From positions 62,001-126,000 of the forward strand of contig JAAOED010000002.1 of assembly GCA_016466735.1 (NCBI GenBank): 64,000 nt of DNA, read 5' to 3'. The stretch's first letter is position 1. Each line of letters opens with the position of its first letter. The position numbers and the translations under genes were made by a program. The notes under the pieces were generated by a model. It was not told where the DNA came from, ran no database searches, and worked only from the letters and a program-made list of their open reading frames with translations. The DNA is from Weissella confusa (lineage in GTDB: Bacteria > Bacillota > Bacilli > Lactobacillales > Lactobacillaceae). Shown here piece by piece: positions 47,401 to 54,707 of the stretch.

Positions 47401-48041
47401 TACCCATTAATAAAGTAGTAATGGTGTGATGTATCGGTCTTTTCCGTCGCCAAATAAATGCGTAAGGCGGTCAACAATTCACTGTTCAAGTATTGCCCAC
47501 GATTGGCCAACTCTTGATCCAACGCTTCACCAATCAAGGCCAGGTCCTGCAACTTCATTTGCAACGTGCCTTGTCCTGATAAGTTATCCGCCATTTCGCG
47601 CACTTCTGACCAAGTTAAGCCAGCTTGTTTCAACTCAAGAATTTGACTCGCAAATTGACTAATAAATCCTTGCTTGGTCAATAAACTGCCGTACAATACC
47701 AACTCATCTTGGTGTTCACGTAGCAAGGCTTGCACCAACATTGTCATACCAGTCGCTGACAAATTGGCCTGGCGATAAATCGGATCATCTTGCATGTAGT
47801 ACCAAGCTAAACGGCTCAATGAAAAGACTTGCACGTTTGGCACAGCCACTGCGGCTCCGTGACGATTTTCCAACTCAGCCAATCGACTCAGCACTTGGAT
47901 TTCTGTTTCAAACTTAATGTGGTTTGGTACCACATAAAAAATCTCAGCTTGCTCATCAGCCGCCAAGACCTTCTGCACACGCTCCAATAGCGCTAATTCA
48001 TGGTCGGCACTTGCGCGTCCAAACAACAATTCTAAAGCCAT
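44469..48041 (-). CDS. addB: Helicase-nuclease subunit AddB (RexB-like, no Fe-S cysteines)
   Basis: 1190 residues. C-terminal nuclease motif FLTIVDYKSGKRVFDYTQAY with D-Y-K and a following QLMTY. The N-terminus has GRASADHE where Bacillus AddB has a Walker A loop. The four Cys that hold a 4Fe-4S cluster in Bacillus AddB are absent: ENYAKNPFEFF and YTAYKPVMMFD occupy those regions, and no Cys occurs anywhere in the protein. It is thus of the RexB type known in lactococci and streptococci, where both subunits supply nuclease. The acidic C-terminus (DEDEEEEAD) overlaps addA translation start. It is the first gene of the pair. Confidence 0.93.
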   Translation of the reverse strand: MALELLFGRASADHELALLERVQKVLAADEQAEIFYVVPNHIKFETEIQVLSRLAELENRHGAAVAVPNVQVFSLSRLAWYYMQDDPIYRQANLSATGMTMLVQALLREHQDELVLYGSLLTKQGFISQFASQILELKQAGLTWSEVREMADNLSGQGTLQMKLQDLALIGEALDQELANRGQYLNSELLTALRIYLATEKTDTSHHYYFINGYSQMTTPERGVVEALIERAGGVVIALPADDGAASVLDVTLSENDLFYRPKRLARQLRDFAVAHDVTVTANTVTAQRPISDTIAAIESFWIDYEQHGIQQQTQAAPLPDFDVWQATTRYQEIEQMARMIRQEVASGKRRYRDFMLMTRDLGQYENILPAVFARYEIPVFMDLDRPMGAHPLVAFLDKLFRLAPAYTISDVMGLLKTELLLPEDVALADYREALAETENYALAKNLPGWRWTDDTPWQFDRNVADSDDEVVREHVAAKDAQLALIHNQISQVVAPFLSRLAEAKDAREMARELYGFLTQIGIQQRLIAWRDAAIEAGDLWAAQQPEQVWRTFIGVLDDFVAVFDHTEMTVETLQELLQAAFESAKYTGIPATMDQVRVSESGIVQRQGYHTVIVFGATSVNLPATTRTKALLHDGDRELLQDKLPEHVFLRETSEQQMAQESLLMYSAMMTAATRMIWLYATSDGEGSQQASTYVTRLVRQFHQPVHEFKALPDPHAMDVHEYVGTVASTLAHLVVVNRQAENQKQDRQSAELSGAWQGLQAQIKQLAPAQAARVMGGLTYENRPSQIMAPLMSQLFGNDLKASISRLENYAKNPFEFFLQYGLRLQERQVLQLTPAEKGTLMHTILERLFTELIRENKTLSEFTDAELRLLEQNILHGLLQSGDATFDIFTSSARMQFLTQRLAEQVHDTVQNMKRGQLIDGGVHTLGVEAGFGLPQSKLKPVQYELPIGRVTVRGKVDRYDLVETPAGNFLTIVDYKSGKRVFDYTQAYAGLELQLMTYWTAMLTNADVLPTSEMGGAVFWSLQNPWIKATDISGASLAELQEEADKAAASQGAYRGVLRDNEAYIERLEGVEGVKTPFALKRLKSGGFAKTADVVTEDNLNTLLQFNEAKIRQIATNILAGQFPLLPFRDGPNKTGMMYTAYKPVMMFDAMMGNEYRNIKKLKADDALKAMQNLIKGDEDEEEEAD

Positions 48042-48096
48042 GTGCGCCCCCTTTTTCGTAACGTGTTATATCTTCTAATTTTACCAGTTATAACCC

Positions 48097-48128
48097 AAAA
48101 AAGACCCCAGGCTTTTTGCCTAGAGTCT
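48097..48128 (-). terminator. Terminator of pepV
   Basis: GACtctAGGC-AAAAA-GCCTgggGTC then TTTTTT on the minus strand. Confidence 0.8.
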
Positions 48129-48141
48129 GTCTAATTTCTAG

Positions 48142-49545
48142 CTATTGCGCCAACTTCAACAACGCTTCCGCAAAAATTGCCATTGAGCGTGTTAAGTTAG
48201 CGACTGGTGTTGATTCATTTGCTTGGTGACTTGTGACCGGCACGTCCGGGAACTGCCCCCCAAAGGCCGCACCACGCTTCAACAAGCGGGCATATGACCC
48301 ACCATTTGAGGTACGCGGATTCATAAACATCCCTGTCTGCTTCGCATAAACCATTGACAGGATACCAACCAGTTCATCCGTTTCCGGCACCAAATGCGGT
48401 TCCATCCCACCAGGCCACACTTCGACCGTCGCCTTGAAGTCACCGAGGTGTCGTTGGACTTGGGTCATGACTGCTTGCACGTTGACCCCTTGTGGATAAC
48501 GGAAGTTCAGCAAAATCGTTCCCTGTCCATTCAAACTAAAACGCATGACACCCACGTTCAACGTTAGGTCGCCCATCGTTTCATCATGATAGCGAAGGCC
48601 TAGATTATCTGCCCCAATATCGTCATGGACCGTTTCACCAACAAACTGCAAGAAAGTCTTAGCATCATCCGTAAAGGCATAACGATTTAGGAAATGGGCC
48701 AAATATGTGCCGGCATTCTCACCATCTTGTGGATAGGCACCATGGGCCTGAACCCCGTTCAACAAGAGACGTAATTCTTGTCCCTTGATTTCAGTCTTAC
48801 CACTTAAGAATGGGTATTGCGCTAGATACTGTTCAAAATCATGAACCACTTCATCTGGATTGGGCACAACCACACGTGCACGCGCATCCCCTGGCACCAC
48901 ATTCGGACGCGTGCCAGCAATGAAACGGCGCAAAATATAGTCGCCAGTCGACACACTTGGGAAGCGGAGTTGCACCGTTTGGAAAGCCTTCTCACCATTC
49001 ACAACCGGGAATGCACCGTCTGGTGAGAAGCCCATCGTTGGCTCGCCTTCCTGTTCAAAATAACGTGGCAAATCACGCCAACCGTTCTCTTCATCAGTCC
49101 CAATAATCAACCGAATCTTGCGGGTTAATTTAATCTCGTGGTCAGCCAAATACTTCATGGCGTAATACGCACTCATCAAGTCAGCCTTCATGTCCGCGGC
49201 CCCGCGACCAAAGTATAACCCATCCAAAATTTCTGGCTTAAATGGGTCACGTAACCACCCGTCGCCAGCCGGAACAATATCAATGTGCGTTAGAATTGCC
49301 ACGGTCTCATCAGCGTCGGCTGGACCATATTCAATCCAGGTCACCATGTTATCGACACGGCCATAACGGAAACCGTCACGCGCGGCCAATTCTTCCATCT
49401 TCGCTAATGCACGCACCATGTCGTTTCCAAATGGTGTTAGCTCAGTTTGCGTGTTTGGAGCTAGAATCGATGGTATTTTAACAATCTGATTCAGGTCTTG
49501 AATCAAATCGGCCTCATAAGGCTTTGTTCGGTCAGCCCATTCCAT
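48142..49545 (-). CDS. pepV: M20-family dipeptidase, PepV type
   Basis: 467 residues. Metal site motifs: LTHIDIVPAGDGWLRDPF (His and general Asp), GRGAADMKADLMSAYYAM (bridging Asp), GTDEENGWRDL (catalytic Glu), FSPDGAFPVVNGEKA, and the late His in VTSHQANEST. The PepV group hydrolyses many dipeptides in the cytosol and completes peptide use in lactic acid bacteria. The usual GASDDKGP loop is GAADMKAD here, a modest departure. Upstream of the ATG there is AGAAAAGAGG-like purine sequence. Confidence 0.88.
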   Translation of the reverse strand: MEWADRTKPYEADLIQDLNQIVKIPSILAPNTQTELTPFGNDMVRALAKMEELAARDGFRYGRVDNMVTWIEYGPADADETVAILTHIDIVPAGDGWLRDPFKPEILDGLYFGRGAADMKADLMSAYYAMKYLADHEIKLTRKIRLIIGTDEENGWRDLPRYFEQEGEPTMGFSPDGAFPVVNGEKAFQTVQLRFPSVSTGDYILRRFIAGTRPNVVPGDARARVVVPNPDEVVHDFEQYLAQYPFLSGKTEIKGQELRLLLNGVQAHGAYPQDGENAGTYLAHFLNRYAFTDDAKTFLQFVGETVHDDIGADNLGLRYHDETMGDLTLNVGVMRFSLNGQGTILLNFRYPQGVNVQAVMTQVQRHLGDFKATVEVWPGGMEPHLVPETDELVGILSMVYAKQTGMFMNPRTSNGGSYARLLKRGAAFGGQFPDVPVTSHQANESTPVANLTRSMAIFAEALLKLAQ

Positions 49546-49612
49546 GACGGCCCTCTTTTCTCATTTGTTTTTAATACTTTGATTTTAACGATATCTGTTA
49601 ACCCTGTAAAGT

Positions 49613-49645
49613 AAAAAAGCTACCAGGCAACTGCCTGATAGCTTT
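49613..49645 (-). terminator. Terminator of the amino-acid permease gene
   Basis: AAAGCTATCAGGCAGT / TGCCTGGTAGCTTT with TTTTTT on the minus strand. Confidence 0.9.
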
Positions 49646-49655
49646 GCAAAATTCA

Positions 49656-50987
49656 TTAAGAACGCTTCTTGTTGTAGTAGTAGAATACTGGCAATCCAAT
49701 CAAAACCAATACGATCGAAATGGCAGCACCTGTAAAGTCGTTGATAACCGTTGAACCGATAACGAACAACGCCCCGAAAATCGCAACCAATGGCGTAATT
49801 GGGAACAATGGCGTCTTGAACAACGTATCCATCTCTTCCAACTTACCTTGCTTGACTTGGCGACGCAACATGAATACACCAAAGAACGCAGCCGTGTAGA
49901 AAATCCAGATTGTGAAGATGGCAATGTCTGACAAACGATCAACACCTGACGTGTAGAAGATTGCCAATACCAACGTCATAATCGTTACCGTCGCAATGGC
50001 GTTCGTTGGCTCTTGCGTCTTGCGCGTCAACTTTGACAAGTACTTAGGGAACAAACCGTCCAATGACATTGCGTACGCCATACGTGGGAATGACAACATC
50101 TTACCGTTCAACGTTCCCAACATTGAAATGATGATTGCCAAACTCAAGGCACGTCCACCGAAGTCACCGAAAGCAGCCTTAGCAACCGCGAATGTGGCGT
50201 TGTTTTGCAATGCCACAACCTTTTCAGCAGGCAAAGCGTGGTAAACACCAAATGTTACACCAACATAGGCAATGACGATCAAAATCAAACCACCCACGAT
50301 TGAACGTGGCACGTCACGACGGGGGTTCTTCAACTCACCGGCGATGTTTGACAACAAAATCCAACCATCATAAGCAAACAACGTTGCCAAGATAGCCATT
50401 CCGAAGCCACCACCTGATTGAGAGACTTGGTGAACCGTTTGTCCCAACGCATCAACCTTACCGAAGAACAAACCGTAAATAATCAACACAGCGATTGGAA
50501 TCAACTTAATTGATGTTGTAATCACTTGGAAGCTAGCAGCCACACGGTTTTCCAACATGTTCAATCCAGCGATGAACAATAGGAAGACAACTGAAATCCA
50601 AGTTGCAGCTGACGTTGGCAAGCCCAAGAAGTTAGCCGTCAAGAAAGCCGCGTAACCAGCAATTGAGGCAATAACGGCTGGTGCGTAGATGACAACTTGC
50701 ATCCACCCAGTCAAGAATCCAGCAGCTGGACCGTACAACTCTTCAATGTAGCTGTACAACCCACCAGTCTTTGGCAAGCGTGCCCCAATTTCAGCAATCG
50801 TCAAACCAGCCGCCAAGGTGATGACACCACCGGCAACCCATGCCAATAGTCCAAGCGTTGATGACCCTGCCGTTTGCAAAACCCCAGCTTGCTTAAAGAA
50901 GATTCCAGAACCGATAACCGTTCCGATAACGAGTGATAACCCTGACCAAATTCCCATTGATCGTTTTAATTCAACTTTGTTTTCCAT
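49656..50987 (-). CDS. APC-family amino-acid permease (SteT-like)
   Basis: 443 residues, about 12 transmembrane helices. TM1 carries the unwound substrate site SLVIGTVIGSGIFFKQAG, followed by LLAWVAGGVITLAAGLTIAEIGARLPKTGG, both typical of the APC/LAT group (serine/threonine exchanger SteT and relatives). AGGAG lies 8 nt before the ATG. Transcription from the promoter at 51207-51235 must pass a 30-codon leader peptide with six consecutive Asn codons and a terminator. Expression should therefore respond to charged tRNA-Asn, and Asn or a related amino acid is a plausible substrate. That link is inference. Confidence 0.9.
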   Translation of the reverse strand: MENKVELKRSMGIWSGLSLVIGTVIGSGIFFKQAGVLQTAGSSTLGLLAWVAGGVITLAAGLTIAEIGARLPKTGGLYSYIEELYGPAAGFLTGWMQVVIYAPAVIASIAGYAAFLTANFLGLPTSAATWISVVFLLFIAGLNMLENRVAASFQVITTSIKLIPIAVLIIYGLFFGKVDALGQTVHQVSQSGGGFGMAILATLFAYDGWILLSNIAGELKNPRRDVPRSIVGGLILIVIAYVGVTFGVYHALPAEKVVALQNNATFAVAKAAFGDFGGRALSLAIIISMLGTLNGKMLSFPRMAYAMSLDGLFPKYLSKLTRKTQEPTNAIATVTIMTLVLAIFYTSGVDRLSDIAIFTIWIFYTAAFFGVFMLRRQVKQGKLEEMDTLFKTPLFPITPLVAIFGALFVIGSTVINDFTGAAISIVLVLIGLPVFYYYNKKRS

Positions 50988-51019
50988 GACCTACTCCTAG
51001 ATTAATTCCGTTCTTGCAT

Positions 51020-51057
51020 AAAAAAACAGCCACCCAATCCTAGTGATTGGGTGACTG
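51020..51057 (-). promoter_or_regulatory. Attenuator terminator of the permease gene
   Basis: CAGTCACCCAATC-ACTAG-GATTGGGTGGCTG followed by seven Ts. Its 5' arm and loop (CCCAATCACT, 51051-51042) are perfectly complementary to AGTGATTGGG (51104-51095) inside the leader-peptide coding region, so a 10-bp antiterminator excludes it. A third segment, CACTTTTTG (51184-51176), can pair with CAAAAAGTG (51109-51101) and block the antiterminator. Confidence 0.82.
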
Positions 51058-51067
51058 CTAATCGTTC

Positions 51068-51160
51068 TCACAGTTCAAGCGTTACACGAAAACGCCCAAT
51101 CACTTTTTGTGTTGAGTTGAAACGATCATTATTATTATTGTTGTTAACAAAACTGAACAT
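51068..51160 (-). CDS. Asn-rich leader peptide of the permease attenuator
   Basis: 30 codons from ATG 51160 to TGA 51070-51068; AAGGAG lies 8 nt upstream of the ATG. The peptide begins MFSFVNNNNNND, with six consecutive Asn codons (AAC AAC AAT AAT AAT AAT), and has an eighth-codon-later further Asn. Downstream codons encode the antiterminator strand, and the stop codon lies 11 nt before the terminator stem. This is the layout of ribosome-stalling leader peptides of the trp/his/ilv kind, here for asparagine. An additional in-frame ATG two codons earlier is too close to the ribosome binding site. Confidence 0.8.
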   Translation of the reverse strand: MFSFVNNNNNNDRFNSTQKVIGRFRVTLEL

Positions 51161-51206
51161 AATCATTTCTCCTTCCAAAAAGTGTGCGTTTTTTATAACG
51201 ATTAAA

Positions 51207-51235
51207 ATCTTATCATATTCTAAGAATTCTGACAA
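51207..51235 (-). promoter_or_regulatory. Promoter of the leader peptide and permease
   Basis: TTGTCA (51235-51230), 17 bp, TAAGAT (51212-51207). Expected start near 51200, about 40 nt before the leader ATG. The region overlaps the intergenic space after the SIR2-like gene, which ends at 51256. Confidence 0.6.
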
Positions 51236-51255
51236 TCCTGCTTTTAAAAACGTTT

Positions 51256-52587
51256 TTAAGCAAACCAGCTTTTCAACTTATCTGCTATTAGATAACCTTC
51301 TGCCTTATGTATATTATCCCTATAAATAGTCTTCAGTATATCCATGGCTTGCTGGTCTTTGATCAACTCATTTGCTTGACTCCATACTTTAAAGGCATCA
51401 AAGGCATGCCAATATTCTTTGGCTTCTGTCGCGCTGCTTTCCCAAGAATACAAAACTAATTCTTTATACTTATCCAAAATATCAATCGATGCCTTCGTCA
51501 TATCCACATTCTTCAAAAGCAGCAATAATGATTGAGCTAACGCTGTATATCCATCCCAGCCCTGCCACTGCACAGAATCTTTCTTAAATTCCTCAATTTC
51601 TTCAAGAATGGGTTTTAAACTCGCTTCGTCGGATATTCTATATTGCAGAGAAACGCCAACAATTTTCTTCTTGAAATATTCCAAATACTCTATCACATCC
51701 CCATCAGTATCCTTTGTGGGAATCTGGGGCTTCTTTATCGCTTCTAATGACGCCCATTCGCCACTTTCCGCATATTTCAGCTTAGCGTTCACTAATTTTT
51801 CGAAAAAAGCGGGTATTTCGACCTCGTCAATAACGTGTGTTTTAAAAACATCTGAGTATACCTTCTTTGTCCAAGAATCTACTTTTTCCCTGGTCACATA
51901 ATAGATTTTTTCTTGGACATTAAGATTCTGAGATCTAGTGGCTTCAAACAATATTTCATTTAGGTCATAATCTCCCAAAGAGTATCCCAAAATAATGATT
52001 ACATCCTCCTCTAAAAGAGTAGCGAACTTATGCTTCATATAGGACGCATTTGTAGAAAAATTATAGTAATCGGCCATACCTACAACCATCGCTTGCTCAT
52101 CATCAACCTGACCGTGAATGTGGTAAATTTCGGTTCTATCATTCGGGAAGACGTTTTCCAAATAGTGGTCATAGTTAGTTGTGATTAGTTTGTATCTGCC
52201 TTTCAGAACATCTAACATTTCCTGAAAGTCTACTATTTCCGGCGTTTCAAACCCCACCTCTTTTTCCACTTCTCGTATAACATCAGAAACAATTTTATGG
52301 TAGCCACCGTTGTTATTGTTTTCAAGCTTGTCCATCTTGCTTAGAATCTCTGCAACTAATGGATAGTTCTTGTCATTATAGGCAGGCATTTCTTTGAGTT
52401 CCGTCTTTTTTTCGTCGAGCTTAGCAGCCGTTCTTTGAATAAGCTGTTTAAACGTTGGCATTTTCCCGTTTGTAAAGAACATACTCATTCCGGTTCCTAT
52501 CAAGAAAGTTGCCTTCCCCATGCCTATCGCTCCCGCCATAATTCCATATGGAATATCATTTACTACCTTAGCTTTTCCTTCTACCAA
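51256..52587 (-). CDS. SIR2-like domain protein, candidate anti-phage NADase
   Basis: 443 residues. Motifs of the SIR2_2-type Rossmann domain: ATFLIGTGMSMFFTNGKMPTF (GAGxS-like), LITTNYDHYLENVF, EIYHIHGQVDDEQAM (catalytic-type His in HIHG), and VIIILGYSLGDYDLNEIL. The C-terminal 190 residues are helical and unassigned. Stand-alone SIR2-like proteins of this build act in several defence systems by destroying NAD+ on phage infection; here that is inference. Start uncertain: the frame opens at TTG 52587 with AAGGAG 11 nt upstream, while the first ATG (52539) lacks a site. Markedly more AT-rich than its neighbours and without a partner gene, suggesting transfer. Confidence 0.75.
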   Translation of the reverse strand: MVEGKAKVVNDIPYGIMAGAIGMGKATFLIGTGMSMFFTNGKMPTFKQLIQRTAAKLDEKKTELKEMPAYNDKNYPLVAEILSKMDKLENNNNGGYHKIVSDVIREVEKEVGFETPEIVDFQEMLDVLKGRYKLITTNYDHYLENVFPNDRTEIYHIHGQVDDEQAMVVGMADYYNFSTNASYMKHKFATLLEEDVIIILGYSLGDYDLNEILFEATRSQNLNVQEKIYYVTREKVDSWTKKVYSDVFKTHVIDEVEIPAFFEKLVNAKLKYAESGEWASLEAIKKPQIPTKDTDGDVIEYLEYFKKKIVGVSLQYRISDEASLKPILEEIEEFKKDSVQWQGWDGYTALAQSLLLLLKNVDMTKASIDILDKYKELVLYSWESSATEAKEYWHAFDAFKVWSQANELIKDQQAMDILKTIYRDNIHKAEGYLIADKLKSWFA

Positions 52588-52710
52588 GACGCTAATCGCT
52601 CCTTATCAATTTCATATACAATCAAAATATCACTAAATTCCATATGAAATTAATATGTTCTATAAAAAAGTTTCTTATCACAAAACTACTCCTGTATTTC
52701 GAATGGCCAC

Positions 52711-52744
52711 AAAAAAATGGTGAACCCAATCGGATTCACCATTT
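52711..52744 (-). terminator. Terminator of gnd
   Basis: AAATGGTGAATCC / GGGTTCACCATTT with TTTTTTT following on the minus strand. Confidence 0.9.
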
Positions 52745-52759
52745 CTAGTTAGTTACTTA

Positions 52760-54187
52760 TTAAGCTTCTTCGTACCATGAGTAGTGGTACATTTCACCAG
52801 CTGGCTTGTCCGTACGCTCGTAAGTGTGAGCACCGAAGTAGTCACGTTGTGCTTGGATCAAGTTTGCAGGCAAAACTTCTGAACGGTATGAATCGAAGTA
52901 TGCAACCGCAGCTGACAATGATGGCACTGGTACACCAGCAGCCGTTGCCAAAGCGATTACGCGACGAGCTGCTGCTTGGTACTTCTCAGCGATATCCTTG
53001 AAGTATGGATCCAACAACAAGTTGTGCAAACCTGCTTCGTTGTTGTAAGCATCCGTAATACGTTGCAAGAAGCGGGCACGAATAATCGCACCAGCACGCC
53101 ACAATTGTGCCAACTCACCGTATTGCAAGTCCCAATCGTAGTGATCTGAAGCCATGCGCAATTGGTCGAAACCTTGTGCGTATGACATGATCTTACCAAA
53201 GTACAAAGCCTCACGGATGTCTTCAACAGTTGCGTCGACATCACCTTCGAAGCTGAATTCTGGACCAGCCAAAACCTTAGAAGCAGCCACACGGTCTTCC
53301 TTCATCGCTGAAATGTAACGTGCGTAAACTGATTCCGTAATCAATGATTGTGGAGCACCAACTTCAAGAGCTGATTGTGATGACCACTTTCCAGTTCCCT
53401 TGTTTCCGGCACGATCCAAAATCATATCTACCATTGGCTTACCTGAACCCAAATCGTCATCACGCGTCAAAATATCAGCCGTGATTTCGATCAAGTATGA
53501 GTCCAACTCACCCTTGTTCCACTCAGCAAACGTTCCTGCCAAAGCGTCCTTGTCCAACTTCAACAAGCGCTTCAACAAGTCGTATGACTCAGCGATCAAT
53601 TGCATATCACCGTACTCGATACCGTTGTGCACCATCTTTACGTAGTGACCAGCACCATTAGGTCCGATGTAGGCAACCGTTGGCTTGCCATCTTCAGGTG
53701 CCTTAGCAGCAATTTCCTTCAAGATTGGCTCAACCAAATCATAAGCTTCGCGTTGTCCACCAGGCATCATTGAAGGGCCTCGCAAGGCTCCCAACTCACC
53801 ACCTGATACACCCATTCCGATGAAGTTGATGCCTGATTCAGCAAGCTTCTCTGAACGGCGCATTGTGTCCTCGAAGAACGTGTTTCCACCGTCAATCAAA
53901 ATGTCACCCTTCTCCAAGAATGGTAGCAATTCTTCAATAACAGCGTCAGTTCCTGCACCGGCCTTGACCATCAACAAAATACGACGTGGGGCCTTAATTG
54001 ACTTCACGAATTCCTCGACAGTGTAACCAGGTACAAACTTCTTATCTGAGTGCGTTTGTACCAAATCTTCAGTACGAGCGCTTGAACGGTTGTATACCGC
54101 AACCGTGTAGCCACGTGATTCCACGTTCAAGGCCAAGTTACGACCCATTACGGCCAAACCAACAACACCAAAATCTGCAGTTGCCAT
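52760..54187 (-). CDS. gnd: 6-phosphogluconate dehydrogenase (decarboxylating)
   Basis: 475 residues. Rossmann motif [22 protein letters not shown] with [11 protein letters not shown] (NADP preference), [18 protein letters not shown], the signature [21 protein letters not shown], catalytic Lys/Glu region [16 protein letters not shown], and [20 protein letters not shown]. The full-length 6PGDH fold ends with [15 protein letters not shown]. It yields ribulose 5-phosphate, CO2 and NADPH, the step that feeds the phosphoketolase pathway. GGAGG upstream. Monocistronic; the oxidative partner zwf lies 17 kb away. Confidence 0.98.
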   Translation of the reverse strand: MATADFGVVGLAVMGRNLALNVESRGYTVAVYNRSSARTEDLVQTHSDKKFVPGYTVEEFVKSIKAPRRILLMVKAGAGTDAVIEELLPFLEKGDILIDGGNTFFEDTMRRSEKLAESGINFIGMGVSGGELGALRGPSMMPGGQREAYDLVEPILKEIAAKAPEDGKPTVAYIGPNGAGHYVKMVHNGIEYGDMQLIAESYDLLKRLLKLDKDALAGTFAEWNKGELDSYLIEITADILTRDDDLGSGKPMVDMILDRAGNKGTGKWSSQSALEVGAPQSLITESVYARYISAMKEDRVAASKVLAGPEFSFEGDVDATVEDIREALYFGKIMSYAQGFDQLRMASDHYDWDLQYGELAQLWRAGAIIRARFLQRITDAYNNEAGLHNLLLDPYFKDIAEKYQAAARRVIALATAAGVPVPSLSAAVAYFDSYRSEVLPANLIQAQRDYFGAHTYERTDKPAGEMYHYSWYEEA

Positions 54188-54363
54188 GTTTTATTATCCT
54201 CCAAAGTGTGTCCTTAATCCCTCGATTGACTATAAGTCTAGTCTTCTTTATTTTAATGTCAAAACAAAAAGTGTCTGTGAATTAAATGTGAATTTGTTTA
54301 CGACATATACAAATGTCAGATAATCCTATGACAAAAGGCTGTATCACTAATTTTTGCAAAGAA

Positions 54364-54386
54364 AAACCCACGCAGATGCATGGGTT
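54364..54386 (-). terminator. Terminator of the OYE operon
   Basis: AACCCA-TGCATCTGCG-TGGGTT followed by TTTC on the minus strand. Confidence 0.7.
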
Positions 54387-54393
54387 AATTTTC

Positions 54394-54705
54394 TTATTTA
54401 TATTGTACCAAAACGGCAGCGACCACGTCATCGCTCGCCGAAGTCGTCATAAAGCGCCCCATCGGCGTAATGTCGTGACGATCTTTAAAGGCCAGCTTCT
54501 TCGTTTCAACTAGCATGACCGTCAAATTATTTTCCGTCAAAAAGAGTTGGCCAGGCTTACCTAGCTTCCCCTTCGTGTGCTTACCAATACGCCAGCTGTG
54601 AAAATCGGCTGCTGTTAGCGGATTTTCCTTTGGCTCGTAAGCACCACTATTACTTTGCGTCATCACAACGCCAATCAATTCTGCTGTTGGATATTTATCT
54701 GCCAT
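54394..54705 (-). CDS. Small conserved-looking protein of unknown function
   Basis: 103 residues from ATG 54705 (MADKYPTAELIGVVMTQSN), GAGG 7 nt upstream within the end of the preceding gene. The ATG lies 2 bp after the oxidoreductase stop, so the two are cotranscribed and probably translationally coupled. Cytosolic, mixed alpha/beta, with a basic middle (IGKHTKGKLGKPGQLFL) and no recognised motif. Possibly an accessory to the flavin oxidoreductase, but this rests only on position. Confidence 0.75.
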   Translation of the reverse strand: MADKYPTAELIGVVMTQSNSGAYEPKENPLTAADFHSWRIGKHTKGKLGKPGQLFLTENNLTVMLVETKKLAFKDRHDITPMGRFMTTSASDDVVAAVLVQYK

Positions 54706-54707
54706 GA

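Noticed and set aside
51020-51200. T-box riboswitch upstream of the amino-acid permease
   Set aside because: No T-box sequence, specifier stem or AG-bulge was seen; the leader is too short and is explained by the peptide-coding attenuator.
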